Source: Prevotella sp. KH2C16 (GTDB lineage: Bacteria > Bacteroidota > Bacteroidia > Bacteroidales > Bacteroidaceae). Taken from it: 64,000 nucleotides of DNA. Both the position numbers and the translations under genes were made by a program. Positions within the stretch are counted from its first letter, which is position 1; each line of letters starts with the position of its first letter. Under the pieces are notes generated by a model. The model did not search any database, was not told the DNA's origin, and saw only the letters and a program-made list of their open reading frames with translations. The stretch lies in assembly GCF_900113305.1 (NCBI RefSeq), contig NZ_FOOW01000010.1:1-64000 (forward strand). The letters are read 5' to 3'. This document shows, piece after piece, positions 52,476-62,297 of this stretch.

Positions 52476-52775
52476 TTGCATATGAGTCCTCATGGCGCGC
52501 CAAGCCCTGCCCTTAAAGGAGCAAGTCCTGACAATCATGCATGAAAAAGCACGATCCATATGACAGATTCTTAAAAAAACGGCACGATTGCTTGCACATC
52601 CCAACATAAATGCTTAATTTTGTAATCAAGACAAAAGAAACAAGCCGGCGATACCCGCAGACACCCCGCCGGGCATGAGCGAAAGCCGACGGCACAGGCC
52701 GCGACAGGGAAAACGGCGTGCGGCGGTATGTCCTTCACCGGCAAGCGATATCGACGGCCGCCATTTACCGGCTGA

Positions 52776-52858
52776 TTACCAGTAAGTGGTAAAGGTGTTA
52801 CCAGCCGTTGGTAATGACATTACACGCCGCTTGTAACACGATTACACACGGCGTGTAA
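52776..52858. repeat. 22-bp-period palindromic array, type C, four units, upstream of leuC
   Basis: Four 17-bp inverted repeats start at 52776, 52798, 52820 and 52842, exactly 22 bases apart: TTACCA-GTAAG-TGGTAA, TTACCA-GCCGT-TGGTAA, TTACAC-GCCGC-TTGTAA and TTACAC-ACGGC-GTGTAA. The arms drift but remain complementary in three of four units (one mismatch in the third). The last unit ends 66 bases before the leuC ATG. It could be an operator array for the leu operon or an intergenic repeat related to the other arrays in this window. Confidence 0.85.
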
Positions 52859-52924
52859 TAAAGTCGGAAGCTGCCCCCGTCGGCAGCCGCCCTTGTTTCG
52901 TAAAAAGATAAATGCCGCTATAGA

Positions 52925-54316
52925 ATGAATACTTTGTTTGACAAGATTTGGGATAAGCATGTGGTTCAGACCATTACCGACGGTCCCACACAGCTGTATA
53001 TCGACCGCCTCTACTGCCACGAGGTAACGACCCCACAGGCGTTCGACGGGCTCCGGGAGCGAGGACTGAAATGCATGCGCCCCGGGCAGATTATCTGCAT
53101 GCCCGACCACAACCTGCCCACACACGACCAGGACAAGCCCATTGCCGACCCCGTGGGCAGGAAGCAGGTGGATGCCCTCGACAGAAACTGTGCCGACTTC
53201 GGGCTGACGGAATACAAGATGAACACCAAGGACAACGGCATCGTGCATGTCGTGGGCCCGGAAAAGGGGCTCTCGCTGCCGGGCATGACCATCGTCTGCG
53301 GCGACTCCCACACCAGCACGCACGGCGCCGTGGGGGCGATAGCCTTCGGCATAGGCACCAGCGAGGTGGAAATGGTGATGGCCTCGCAGTGCGTTCTCCA
53401 GCAGAAGCCCAAGTCTATGCGCATCAGCATCCACGGCAGCCTCGGCCCCGGCGTTACCGCCAAGGACCTCGCACTCTTCCTCATGGCAAGGCTCACCACC
53501 TCGGGAGCCACCGGCTACTTCGTGGAATATGCCGGTCAAGCGGTCAGGGAGCTTTCCATGGAAGGGCGGCTCACCCTCTGCAACCTCTCCATCGAGATGG
53601 GGGCACGGGGCGGATTCGTGGCTCCCGACGAGACCACCTTCGAATACCTCCAAGGCCGCGAGCATGCGCCGAAAGGAGAAAAGTGGACCCGCGCCGTAGC
53701 CTACTGGCGCACCCTGCGGAGCGGCGACGATGCCGTGTTCGACAAGGAGGTGGAATTCGACGCTGCCGACATCGAGCCGCGCATCACCTACGGCACCAAT
53801 CCCGGCATGGGCATAGGCATCAGCGAGCGCATCCCACGCCTTGAGGACATCGCCGAAAGGCAACAGGCGGCGTTCATGAAATCACTCCGTTACATGGGCT
53901 TGGAGCCCGGCAGGCCGCTGCTCGGGCTGCCCGTGGACTATGTGTTCCTCGGTGCCTGTACCAACGGGCGCATAGAAGACTTCCGTGCCTTTGCCTCCAT
54001 CGTGCAGGGAAAACACAAGGCCGAAGGCATCACGGCGTGGCTCGTGCCCGGCTCATGGGCCGTGGAACGGCAGATACGCGACGAGGGACTGGACCGCATC
54101 CTGCAGGCGGCGGGATTCGAAATCCGGCAGCCGGGCTGCTCGGCATGCCTGGCCATGAACGACGACAAGGTGCCTACGGGCAAATACTGCGTCGCCACGA
54201 GCAACCGCAACTTTGAAGGCCGGCAGGGGCCGGGGGCGCGCACCATCCTCGCCTCACCGCTCGTTGCGGCCGCAGCGGCAATAACAGGTAAGATAACAGA
54301 CCCACGAACACTATGA
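52925..54316 (+). CDS. leuC: 3-isopropylmalate dehydratase large subunit
   Basis: This 463-residue aconitase-family subunit isomerises 2- to 3-isopropylmalate. The 4Fe-4S ligands are the cysteine in [13 protein letters not shown] and the two in [13 protein letters not shown]. Other landmarks are [14 protein letters not shown] at the N-terminus, [19 protein letters not shown] and [18 protein letters not shown]. Length is typical of the bacterial heterodimeric enzyme. It heads the operon leuC-leuD-synthase-leuB with overlapping genes and lies behind the palindromic array. Confidence 0.97.
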   Translation: MNTLFDKIWDKHVVQTITDGPTQLYIDRLYCHEVTTPQAFDGLRERGLKCMRPGQIICMPDHNLPTHDQDKPIADPVGRKQVDALDRNCADFGLTEYKMNTKDNGIVHVVGPEKGLSLPGMTIVCGDSHTSTHGAVGAIAFGIGTSEVEMVMASQCVLQQKPKSMRISIHGSLGPGVTAKDLALFLMARLTTSGATGYFVEYAGQAVRELSMEGRLTLCNLSIEMGARGGFVAPDETTFEYLQGREHAPKGEKWTRAVAYWRTLRSGDDAVFDKEVEFDAADIEPRITYGTNPGMGIGISERIPRLEDIAERQQAAFMKSLRYMGLEPGRPLLGLPVDYVFLGACTNGRIEDFRAFASIVQGKHKAEGITAWLVPGSWAVERQIRDEGLDRILQAAGFEIRQPGCSACLAMNDDKVPTGKYCVATSNRNFEGRQGPGARTILASPLVAAAAAITGKITDPRTL

Positions 54317-54903
54317 AACAGAAATTCGACATCATAACAAGCAGCTGCGTTCCCCTCCCCCTGGAGAACATAGACACCGACCAGATCATCCCCTCGCGCT
54401 ATCTGAAGGCCACCGACAAGAAAGGCTTCGGCGACAACCTCTTCCGCGACTGGCGATATAACGAGGACGGGTCGGCAAGGCAAGACTTCGTGCTGAACGA
54501 CCCCTCCTACGGCGGGTGCATCCTCGTGGCGGGCAAGAACTTCGGCTGCGGCTCCTCCCGTGAGCACGCGGCATGGGCCATAGCGGGCTATGGATTCCGC
54601 GTGGTCATCAGCTCGTTCTTCGCCGACATCCACAAGAACAACGAGCTCAACAACTTCGTCTTGCCGGTGGCGGTCAGCGAGAAATTCCTGAAAGAGCTTT
54701 TCGACTGCATCGACGGCGACCACCAGACGCAGGTAAGGGTAGACTTGCCCCGCCAGACGGTTACCAACCTTGCAACAGGCCACGGCGAGCACTTCGAAAT
54801 CAACGGCTATAAGAAGCACTGCCTGACGAACGGACTTGACGACATAGACTATCTGCTGGAGAACAAAGACAAAATAGAAGCATGGGAACAGTCGAACAAA
54901 TAG
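54313..54903 (+). CDS. leuD: 3-isopropylmalate dehydratase small subunit
   Basis: This 196-residue partner of LeuC carries the swivel domain. Key elements are [20 protein letters not shown] near the start and [17 protein letters not shown] in the middle. The start overlaps the leuC stop by 4 bases (ATGA), indicating coupled, stoichiometric translation. Its 3' end overlaps the following synthase gene by 22 bases. Confidence 0.97.
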   Translation: MKQKFDIITSSCVPLPLENIDTDQIIPSRYLKATDKKGFGDNLFRDWRYNEDGSARQDFVLNDPSYGGCILVAGKNFGCGSSREHAAWAIAGYGFRVVISSFFADIHKNNELNNFVLPVAVSEKFLKELFDCIDGDHQTQVRVDLPRQTVTNLATGHGEHFEINGYKKHCLTNGLDDIDYLLENKDKIEAWEQSNK

Positions 54904-56456
54904 CCGGCCGCTACCGCCCCACGCCGCCATCGATAGAAATCATGGACTCCACCCTGCGCGACGGCGAGCAGACCAACGGGGTCTCCTTTCAGCCGCACGA
55001 GAAGCTCGTGATAGCCCGCATGCTGCTCCGCGATGTCAATGTAGACCGTATCGAGGTGGGCTCGGCCCGGGTCTCAGACGGCGAGAAAGAGGCTGTCAGG
55101 ATGATCTGCCGCAGTGCCGAGCGCGACGGAATGATAGGTCGCATCGAGGTATTGGGCTTTGTAGACGGCCATCTCTCCGTCGACTGGATCAAGGATTGCG
55201 GCGGACAGATAATCAACCTGCTGGCCAAAGGCAGCCTCAGACACTGCACGCAGCAGCTCCACAAGTCGCCCGAAGAACATCTGGACGACATCAGCCGGGT
55301 AATCGACTATGCCCAGCGGCAGCAGATGAGCATAAATCTCTACCTCGAAGACTGGAGCAACGGCATGAAGGAATCTCCCGAATATGTCTATCGGATGATG
55401 GAAAGATTCAGGGATGCACCCGTCAAACGCTTCCTCCTCGCCGACACCCTGGGCATCATGAATCCGCTGCAATGCGTGGAATACATCCATAAAATGGTGA
55501 AGCGCTACCCCGACAAGCACTTCGATTTCCATGCCCACAACGACTACGACCTCGCCGTATCCAACTCTCTCGCAGCCGTATTAAGCGGCTGCAAGGGACT
55601 TCATGTTACCGTGAACGGGCTCGGCGAGCGTTGTGGCAACGCCCCCCTGTCAAGCGTGCAGGCCATCCTGAAGGATCACTTCCATGCCCGCACGAACATC
55701 CGGGAAGACAAGCTCAACGCCGTCAGCCGGCTTGTGGAAGGCTATAGCGGCATCGCCGTGGCTCCCAACCAGCCCATCGTGGGAGACAATGTGTTTACGC
55801 AAGTAGCGGGCGTGCATGCCGACGGCGACAACAAGGACAACCTCTATTGCAACGATCTTGTCCCGGAGCGGTTCGGCAGAAAGCGCGCCTACGCCCTCGG
55901 AAAGACCAGCGGACAGGCCAACATTGCCCAGAACCTGAAGGAGCTGGGACTGGAACTCACGCCCGAGCAGACCCGCAAGGTTACGGAAAGAATCAACCAG
56001 CTCGGCGACCGCAAGGAAATCGTTACACAGGACGACCTCCCCTACATCGTGAGCGATGTGCTCAAGCACGATGTGAACAATGAAAAGGTAAAGCTGCTCA
56101 GCTACATGGTCAGCACCACCTACGGCCTGAAGCCCATGGCCAGCATAAAGGTTGAGATCAACGGAATGACCTATGATGCCGAGGCTACCGGCGACGGGCA
56201 GTATGATGCCTTCGTAAAGGCACTGCGCAAAATATACAAGGAGAAGCTCAATCGCACCTTCCCCCTCCTGGCAAACTATGCCGTTACCATCCCTCCCGGC
56301 GGCCGCACCGACGCCCTGGTGCAGACTATCATCACCTGGCACAACGGCGACAAGCTGCTCCGCACCCGCGGACTGGATGCCGACCAGACGGAAGCAGCCA
56401 TCAAGGCCACCTTCAAGATGCTCAACATCATCGAGGAAGAGATGCCAGGAAACTGA
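54882..56456 (+). CDS. 2-isopropylmalate synthase / (R)-citramalate synthase family
   Basis: This 524-residue enzyme of the HMGL/DRE-TIM family condenses acetyl-CoA with a 2-oxo acid. The barrel begins [19 protein letters not shown], with the metal-binding histidines in [15 protein letters not shown]. The C-terminal LeuA dimer/allosteric domain spans about 390-520. The position between leuD and leuB suggests leucine synthesis. However, Bacteroidota often carry two such genes, one of which makes citramalate for isoleucine, and the sequence alone does not settle which this is. A canonical leuA is not otherwise present in this window. Its start overlaps leuD by 22 bases. Confidence 0.85.
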   Translation: MGTVEQIAGRYRPTPPSIEIMDSTLRDGEQTNGVSFQPHEKLVIARMLLRDVNVDRIEVGSARVSDGEKEAVRMICRSAERDGMIGRIEVLGFVDGHLSVDWIKDCGGQIINLLAKGSLRHCTQQLHKSPEEHLDDISRVIDYAQRQQMSINLYLEDWSNGMKESPEYVYRMMERFRDAPVKRFLLADTLGIMNPLQCVEYIHKMVKRYPDKHFDFHAHNDYDLAVSNSLAAVLSGCKGLHVTVNGLGERCGNAPLSSVQAILKDHFHARTNIREDKLNAVSRLVEGYSGIAVAPNQPIVGDNVFTQVAGVHADGDNKDNLYCNDLVPERFGRKRAYALGKTSGQANIAQNLKELGLELTPEQTRKVTERINQLGDRKEIVTQDDLPYIVSDVLKHDVNNEKVKLLSYMVSTTYGLKPMASIKVEINGMTYDAEATGDGQYDAFVKALRKIYKEKLNRTFPLLANYAVTIPPGGRTDALVQTIITWHNGDKLLRTRGLDADQTEAAIKATFKMLNIIEEEMPGN

Positions 56457-56506
56457 CCAGACGGCATCCTGACAACATGAGATTATAACCTAAAACAAAC
56501 TGCCAT

Positions 56507-57571
56507 ATGAAACTGAAAATTGCCATATTGCCCGGCGACGGCATCGGGCCGGAGGTGATGAGACAAGGCATCGCCACGATGGATGCCATCGCCAGGAAGT
56601 TCGGACACGAGTTCGAATACAGCGAAGCACTCTGCGGAGCCCATGGAATAGAGGCCGTAGGCGATCCTTTCCCTGACTCCACCTTCCAGGTTTGCATGGA
56701 TGCCGACGCCGTGCTTTTTGCTGCCGTCGGCGACCCGAAGTACGACAACGACCCTACAGCCAAGGTCCGGCCGGAGACGGGACTGCTTGCCATGCGCAAG
56801 AAGCTGGGCTTGTTTGCAAACATTCGCCCCGTGCAGACCTTCGAATGCCTGCTCCACAATTCACCGTTGCGCAAGGAATTGATCAAGGGAGCCGACTTCG
56901 TCGTCATCCGCGAACTGACCGGAGGCATGTATTTCGGCGAGAAATATCAGGACAACGACAAGGCCTACGACACCGATTTCTACAGCCGGCCGGAGATAGA
57001 GCGCATCCTGAAGGTGGGGTTTGAATATGCCCGCCGGCGCAAAAGGCATCTCACCGTGGTCGACAAGGCCAATGTCCTGGCTTCAAGTCGCCTGTGGCGG
57101 CAGATCGCAAAGGAGATGGAGCCGCACTATCCAGAGGTTACCACCGACTATATGTTCATCGACAACGCCTCCATGCGCGTCCTCACGGAGCCCCGCTTCT
57201 TTGATGTCATTGTTACGGAGAACACTTTCGGCGACATCCTCACCGACGAGACGAGCTGCATCACGGGAAGTATGGGGCTGCAACCATCGGCTTCGCTGGG
57301 CGAGCACACCCCGCTCTTCGAACCCGTACACGGCTCTTGGCCGCAGGCCGCAGGACAAAACCTCGCCAACCCCATTGCCCAGATACTCTCTGCTGCCATG
57401 CTGCTTGAGCACTTCAGTCTGAAGGAAGAAGGGGCGCTTGTCCGCGAAGCTGTCTCCGCAAGCCTGGACGCGAACATCCGCACGCCCGAGATACAAGTGA
57501 AGGGAGGTGCCCGCTACGGCACGAAAGAGGTCGGCGAATGGATAGCCAACTATATTGCAACCAAAGGATAA
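56507..57571 (+). CDS. leuB: 3-isopropylmalate dehydrogenase
   Basis: This 354-residue NAD-dependent oxidative decarboxylase completes the leucine pathway. Family blocks are [36 protein letters not shown] (substrate-binding arginines), [16 protein letters not shown], and [28 protein letters not shown] with the metal-binding aspartates. [18 protein letters not shown] follows. Length is standard. It is the last gene of the leu operon; its stop lies 19 bases from that of the convergent CapA-like gene. Confidence 0.97.
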   Translation: MKLKIAILPGDGIGPEVMRQGIATMDAIARKFGHEFEYSEALCGAHGIEAVGDPFPDSTFQVCMDADAVLFAAVGDPKYDNDPTAKVRPETGLLAMRKKLGLFANIRPVQTFECLLHNSPLRKELIKGADFVVIRELTGGMYFGEKYQDNDKAYDTDFYSRPEIERILKVGFEYARRRKRHLTVVDKANVLASSRLWRQIAKEMEPHYPEVTTDYMFIDNASMRVLTEPRFFDVIVTENTFGDILTDETSCITGSMGLQPSASLGEHTPLFEPVHGSWPQAAGQNLANPIAQILSAAMLLEHFSLKEEGALVREAVSASLDANIRTPEIQVKGGARYGTKEVGEWIANYIATKG

Positions 57572-57590
57572 AGCATCTTGAGCCGGACTC

Positions 57591-58526
57591 CTACTTGTCC
57601 ACCAGCCTCACCCGACAGTTCTCTATCTTGACAAGGAGGCTCTTCACTATGCTCTCCTGCCCTGTAATATTGATTTGAACGACGCATGCCAGAGAGTTCC
57701 GCAACCTCCGCTGGTCGAAGATGAAGTTACCCACGCTGTAGTAAATCATGTGCCCGCGATAGTTTTCCGCGGGTTGCAAAACATGAGGATGATGGCACAC
57801 CAGAATGTCGGCACCCGCGTCGATGAGCCGGTGAGCCTGTTCCCTTTGGCGTGGCAAGACCCGTTCGTGATGCTCCCAGCCCCAATGCAGGCTCACGATA
57901 ATATAGGCCTTGGGGTCTTGCTGGCGAATCATAGCGACGCGGGAGACGAGTGTATCAAACGGCTCTTGCGACACACTGGGGAGCTTGGGAAGGTAAGGAG
58001 TGTTCTCCAAAGGCAGCCGCAGCGACGCCAGCATCCATACTTTGCGCTCCCCGTCTGCCAGCAGAACCGGGGCCGAAGCCTCTTTCTGGGTGGCCCCGGC
58101 ACCAAGGGGAACCATGCCATACCTTATTATATTCTCACGCGTATCGAGCAACCCCGCCCGCCCCTGGTCGATAGAATGGTTGTTGGCGAGGTTCAGATGC
58201 GTGAATCCATGCCGCCGCAAGCCCTGCAACCATTCAGGCTCGGCACGAAAGACAAAGCGTTTGAAGACAGGAGCTTGTATGTGGGTGGCCGGGCATTCCA
58301 GATTGCCCACCACAATATCCGCCTGTCTGAAGAGAGAGTCTATCCCCCTTGAGAAAAGACAATCCACGCCTCCAGTCCGCTCGACGCGCTGCCGCACGCC
58401 ACGGTCAAGCAACACATCGCCCGTCAAGACAATGCGAAGCGTGTCGGCGGCAAGTACGATACCGGGCACGAGCCATAACAGCAACAGGCTAACAGCCCGA
58501 GCTATAGAACACCTCTTCGTTGTCAT
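57591..58526 (-). CDS. CapA/PgsA-family exported phosphoesterase-like protein
   Basis: This 311-residue protein has a signal peptide (RAVSLLLLWLVPGIVLAA) and the bacterial capsule synthesis CapA fold of calcineurin type. Motifs are VLTGDVLLDRGV, VVGNLECPAT, HLNLANNHSIDQGRAGLLDT, VSLHWGWEHHE and CHHPHVLQPAENYRGHMIYYSVGNFIFDQ. Homologues act in poly-gamma-glutamate synthesis, but many Bacteroidota copies have unknown substrates. It overlaps the end of the DUF3160 gene by 38 bases, so the two are coupled. Confidence 0.9.
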   Translation of the reverse strand: MTTKRCSIARAVSLLLLWLVPGIVLAADTLRIVLTGDVLLDRGVRQRVERTGGVDCLFSRGIDSLFRQADIVVGNLECPATHIQAPVFKRFVFRAEPEWLQGLRRHGFTHLNLANNHSIDQGRAGLLDTRENIIRYGMVPLGAGATQKEASAPVLLADGERKVWMLASLRLPLENTPYLPKLPSVSQEPFDTLVSRVAMIRQQDPKAYIIVSLHWGWEHHERVLPRQREQAHRLIDAGADILVCHHPHVLQPAENYRGHMIYYSVGNFIFDQRRLRNSLACVVQINITGQESIVKSLLVKIENCRVRLVDK

Positions 58527-60981
58527 TCGGCATTCCCTTTACCGGGGCTATAATCTCTTTCATCCACTCCGGCTCGCCGGCATGAGGGTGGGTCTTCAAG
58601 GATTTCTGCCACTCCTCGTCGGTCATGCGCGGCTCATCGACCGCCCTGCAGAACTCACGATAAGAGAGCACCGCGCCCCGCGTGAGGTAAAGATACCCTC
58701 CGATTTCCACCACAACATAGATTTCATAGGCAGGTCCGGTGCCCTCGTAGAGCACGCGGTGGCGTTCATCGGGCACATTGTCGCCGTTGGCAGTAAACAC
58801 ATCAGCCACCACCGCAACATTCTTGTCCGTGCCTGACACCTCATCCCAGCCCTGCAACATCTCATCCTTGTTGCTCACCAGCTCCAGGGAGATATTCTCT
58901 ATCGTGGACCCTATTATCTCTATCTGGTTATATTCCTCGTCTGTCGGCTCCTTGCCAGCCAACTCCTTCCGGCTGACAGAAAGGCAGAACTCGGCCAGTT
59001 CGCGTATGCGCTCGGTCGTGGTAGAGAGCTTCGGCGTTACGAGATTATATCTTTTGAAGAGCGCCATGGTCTCATCGACAAGACTTACGGCCTCTTGCCA
59101 GAACTTGACATTGGGCTCCACATAGCCCTTCAGGACGGGCGGCACGGGTCCGCCGTCCCCACACTCGGCCTCTATGGGCTGCTTGGCGTAGAGAATGGCA
59201 TCGTGTTTCAGCTCCGCCCAAGAGGCCAGCATGGCATTCAGAGACTTCTTGCCCCACTGCGGCGTGCGCATGAAATAGGGAGCCCCGGCCACGGAATCGG
59301 CCAACAACTGCAGCGTGCACATCCAGCGATTGGCGATGGTCGTGTCGGTATTTATGCGCTGCATGATGACGCAGGCGCTATCTGTCGCGGCACTAAACCC
59401 CTCCCATTGCCTGTACTCGGGCTGCTGCTTCTGAAGGGTCTGGGCTGTCTCCATGCCCATGGCAGCCATGATGTCAAGTCCCATAGGCACCTCCCTGCGA
59501 CTGGGGAAGTTCTTCGCGTCCACCAATTTCAGCATCGCCTCGGCGTCGGGCTGGTATCGCTGCGGCATGAAGTTGACCTTATATTTGCTTGTATGAACAA
59601 AGAGAGGCTTGATGTGCGTCTGCCTTTCGGCAATGGCTTCCACGCTTTGGCGCAACCGCTTAAGCGATTTCTTGCTATCCTGCTTGCCGCCCAGTCTCCG
59701 GACTTCAGCCCCCACCTGCAGGATGGTTACATTGTCGGGAGCCCCCATGAGATAGGTCAGCGGTTCCGCTACAGACTGGTATTTCGCATGCAGGTCGGGC
59801 TGACTGAGTGCCTCGGCCATGAGCACCGCCCGCTGTAATTGCTCCGGATAGTCCGTACCCAGAGGCACACTCTGCAGCCACATCATGGCCCGGAAGTAAC
59901 GCCCGGCCTGCTCGCTCCGGGTATAGTGGCCGCGCGGGCGGAAGAGGCTGTAGGCAAACAGCACGCTTCGGGGCCCGAAATAGTCGGGGCCGAGGAAGCG
60001 CGACTGGTCGTTTTCGGCGGCCATCACCTTGGCAACCTCCTCTTTCGCCATGCTCTCATAAGCTGCGTTTACGGGAGGAAGCTTATCCGTAAGCAACCGC
60101 AGGGCTACCGCAAAATAAGCCTGACACCACGCCACATTGTCGCGCAAGACCGCGTCTTTGCTGCCCTGCAACTGATTGAGGCGATCGGAGAAATGGCGGT
60201 AGAGCCCGCGGCAGAGTACCGTCATCGTGCCTATCAGCTTCTGTTCCTCCACCTCGCGCAGGCAAGTGTCGAAGTAGAGATGGAAGAGTTGCAGAAACAC
60301 ATCCGTCGTTACGAAGCCGGGGAAGTCGCTGTAGTCGTTCTTCTCGTAGACATGGAAGAGCTGGTTATGCTGTGCCGGCACGATGGCGAAGCCCTGCCGG
60401 GCAAGCATGTCCATCAGCGGCGGCTCGATGGACTCCAGCTGATAGGGGTTGACGATGTTGTCGGTGTTCACCACGCAGCCCGCCTTCGGCTTGAAGTTCA
60501 GCTTCTTCAGCTCGTCCTCGCGAGCCTGAAGCCGCCGCATGAAAGCCTGCTCGGCTGCCGTGTAATGCACCGTCGAGTGCTTTTTCACTTGCTCGTCAAT
60601 CGCCTTGCGCTCCTGCTCCGTGAGCTCGCCTATCCACGACTTGTGCATCTTTTCCAAGGCTTCGCTATAGAGTGATTCCTCTTTATCCCAACGCCCAAAC
60701 AGCGTATCGGTATACCATGTGGTAGAAGAATAAATGGCATTGAGCGTCGCGTCCCGGAAGTTATATCCCTGTCGGGCGGCGGGAGCGTTGCGCAAGACGC
60801 GCAGTTCACTGACAGACAGGTTGGAGATATCCATGTTCAGGTCGAGCTTCTTGTTCAGATTCTCCACGCGGATATGCCCCTTTCCCGGGAGCACGATGCC
60901 TGTTTTCTTGGTCTCCAGACCCTCCTGCGCCATGCCCACTATGGGCAACAGCATCATCGCAATCATCAGTTTCAGTTTCAT
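58489..60981 (-). CDS. DUF3160-family exported protein
   Basis: This 830-residue protein has a signal peptide (LKLMIAMMLLPIVGMAQ). Its large, mostly helical body resembles DUF3160 proteins. Recognisable segments include FPGFVTTDVFLQLFHLYFDTC, RYFRAMMWLQSVPLGTD and a C-terminal GPAYEIYVVVEIGGYLYLTRGAVLSY. The function is unknown. It is the middle gene of a three-gene operon with an FG-GAP-like protein upstream (35-base gap) and CapA downstream (overlap), an arrangement I recall from other Bacteroidota; envelope or glycan maintenance is a guess. Confidence 0.85.
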   Translation of the reverse strand: MKLKLMIAMMLLPIVGMAQEGLETKKTGIVLPGKGHIRVENLNKKLDLNMDISNLSVSELRVLRNAPAARQGYNFRDATLNAIYSSTTWYTDTLFGRWDKEESLYSEALEKMHKSWIGELTEQERKAIDEQVKKHSTVHYTAAEQAFMRRLQAREDELKKLNFKPKAGCVVNTDNIVNPYQLESIEPPLMDMLARQGFAIVPAQHNQLFHVYEKNDYSDFPGFVTTDVFLQLFHLYFDTCLREVEEQKLIGTMTVLCRGLYRHFSDRLNQLQGSKDAVLRDNVAWCQAYFAVALRLLTDKLPPVNAAYESMAKEEVAKVMAAENDQSRFLGPDYFGPRSVLFAYSLFRPRGHYTRSEQAGRYFRAMMWLQSVPLGTDYPEQLQRAVLMAEALSQPDLHAKYQSVAEPLTYLMGAPDNVTILQVGAEVRRLGGKQDSKKSLKRLRQSVEAIAERQTHIKPLFVHTSKYKVNFMPQRYQPDAEAMLKLVDAKNFPSRREVPMGLDIMAAMGMETAQTLQKQQPEYRQWEGFSAATDSACVIMQRINTDTTIANRWMCTLQLLADSVAGAPYFMRTPQWGKKSLNAMLASWAELKHDAILYAKQPIEAECGDGGPVPPVLKGYVEPNVKFWQEAVSLVDETMALFKRYNLVTPKLSTTTERIRELAEFCLSVSRKELAGKEPTDEEYNQIEIIGSTIENISLELVSNKDEMLQGWDEVSGTDKNVAVVADVFTANGDNVPDERHRVLYEGTGPAYEIYVVVEIGGYLYLTRGAVLSYREFCRAVDEPRMTDEEWQKSLKTHPHAGEPEWMKEIIAPVKGMPNDNEEVFYSSGC

Positions 60982-61016
60982 ATCACTTCTTGTTTTTCGT
61001 TTTCATGCCAGTTGAA

Positions 61017-61502
61017 TCAAGGCTTTTCGAAATGTTTTACGGCCTCCGGACGGGTGATTCCCTTGGCGAGAAACCGCACGAAGCGCAGCCCGAAGTCGTC
61101 CCACGCATATTCGGCTACCACATAGAGCCCGTCGGTGGTGGTCTCAAGGCTGCGCACACGGCCGTCGACGAAGCGGAAATCCTCCAGTATGCCGCCGAGC
61201 TTGGACCCCATCCACATCGGGCGCACCTTGCCCTTCACATTCTTGAAGATGAACAGGCGGCGGCCCATCGGATAATAGCGGGTGGCCTTGACCACGCCCA
61301 CGAGAGCCTCGTCAACCCCGTCGCCATTCACATCACCTGCCTGCAAGCGATATACGGGGTAAGGAAGTTTCCACCGGCTGACTGCTCCACCCTGCTCCAG
61401 ACAGAGCCACGACAAGCTGTCGTTCTGCCTTTGAAGGGAGAAAACCTGCGCCTGCACAGCGGTAGCAAATCCTATGAAGAAGAGTAGAAGACAATGTCTC
61501 AT
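61017..61502 (-). CDS. Exported FG-GAP-like small protein
   Basis: This 161-residue protein has a signal peptide (CLLLFFIGFATAVQAQ). A single FG-GAP/integrin-like calcium-binding element, GDVNGDGVDEALVGVV, sits in a beta-rich domain (about 20-150). It leads the operon with the DUF3160 and CapA genes and has its own promoter. I do not know a function; a binding partner role for the DUF3160 protein is possible. Confidence 0.75.
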   Translation of the reverse strand: MRHCLLLFFIGFATAVQAQVFSLQRQNDSLSWLCLEQGGAVSRWKLPYPVYRLQAGDVNGDGVDEALVGVVKATRYYPMGRRLFIFKNVKGKVRPMWMGSKLGGILEDFRFVDGRVRSLETTTDGLYVVAEYAWDDFGLRFVRFLAKGITRPEAVKHFEKP

Positions 61503-61527
61503 TCCAACTCTTTATATCATTCAAGCG

Positions 61528-61557
61528 CAAATATACGAAAATTCCCGAAAAGACAAA
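61528..61557 (-). promoter_or_regulatory. Promoter of the FG-GAP/DUF3160/CapA operon
   Basis: TATATTTG at 61535-61528 (minus strand) with TTTG at 61557-61554; the 18-base spacer is slightly short. It overlaps the terminator hairpin of the upstream ferritin gene. Confidence 0.55.
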
Positions 61558-61576
61558 ACATCTTTCCGGGAATTTT
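61538..61576 (-). terminator. Hairpin after the ferritin gene
   Basis: The arms AAAATTCCCG (61538-61547) and CGGGAATTTT (61567-61576) enclose a 19-base loop, giving a terminator with a T-rich end on the minus strand between ferritin and the next operon. Confidence 0.65.
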
Positions 61577-61607
61577 ATCTCATGATCCACGATGTGGAAA
61601 ACACTTC

Positions 61608-62093
61608 CTACTCCTGTCCGCCGACGATGTCGTCGATGTTGGCAACGGTGTTCCCGTCACGATGACGGAACAGATTCAGGATATCGCGCACGCTGGCTTC
61701 CTCCTCAACCTGCTCGTCTACATACTTGCCCATGAAGTTAGAGGAGGCATGGTCGTGCTCGTCGTCTGCCAGGTCTGCCAGTTTGGCAATCATGTCCGAC
61801 ACTTTCTTCTCGTGCTCCATGGCATTTTCGAAGATCTGTTTCGGGCTCTCGAACTTTGTCGGAACAGCATCGACGGCCGTCAATTTAACCTCGCCGCCAC
61901 GGTTCAGCACGAAGTTTGCCATGTCGAGGGCATGCCCCTTTTCCTCGTCGCTCTGCTTGAACATCCATTTGGCAAAGCCTTTCCAGCCCTCCTTGCGGAA
62001 CCAGAACGCCATCTGGAGATAAAGATTTGAAGAATAAAGCTCTGCGGTAATCTGCGCATTAAACGCATCCTGCATTTTCTTGTTGATATCCAT
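61608..62093 (-). CDS. ftnA: Ferritin (non-heme iron storage protein)
   Basis: This 161-residue four-helix protein stores iron. The ferroxidase ligands are visible in QITAELYSSNLYLQMAFWF (E, Y), SDEEKGHALDMANF (E, E, H) and FENAMEHEKKVSDMI with the following EEASVRDIL helix. It starts MDINKKMQDAFNAQI, the standard bacterial FtnA N-terminus, and has the usual length. It is monocistronic; the upstream region (62094-62240) is A+T rich without a clear promoter match. Confidence 0.96.
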   Translation of the reverse strand: MDINKKMQDAFNAQITAELYSSNLYLQMAFWFRKEGWKGFAKWMFKQSDEEKGHALDMANFVLNRGGEVKLTAVDAVPTKFESPKQIFENAMEHEKKVSDMIAKLADLADDEHDHASSNFMGKYVDEQVEEEASVRDILNLFRHRDGNTVANIDDIVGGQE

Positions 62094-62264
62094 AATCTGA
62101 AAATTGTTTGTTATTACAGAAAAAACCTTCTGCGAGTATATTTATTATTAATAGATTACATAACCATTTATAATTATACATGCAAGAAGTATGCCATTCT
62201 AATCCAGATGGGCAAGGCTGCCTAAAGATTAACAGAAAAAATCGGACGGATTCATTTTTTTTTG

Positions 62265-62272
62265 TAATTTTG
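62265..62272 (+). promoter_or_regulatory. -7 promoter box for the FMN-binding/NapH-like gene
   Basis: TAATTTTG matches TAnnTTTG and lies 25 bases before the ATG at 62298, after a T-rich tract. Confidence 0.5.
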
Positions 62273-62297
62273 CAGAGAATTCATCATCCATCAGTAT

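Noticed and set aside
52480..52775. A short minus-strand frame (60 codons, 52513-52695) in the leuC upstream gap
   Set aside because: It has no signal peptide, domain or promoter, and lies in a gap with no sign of codon bias.
6840..52858. The periodic arrays considered as CRISPR arrays
   Set aside because: The spacing between units is only 5 bases, units are palindromic and differ from each other, there are at most five units, and no cas genes are present.
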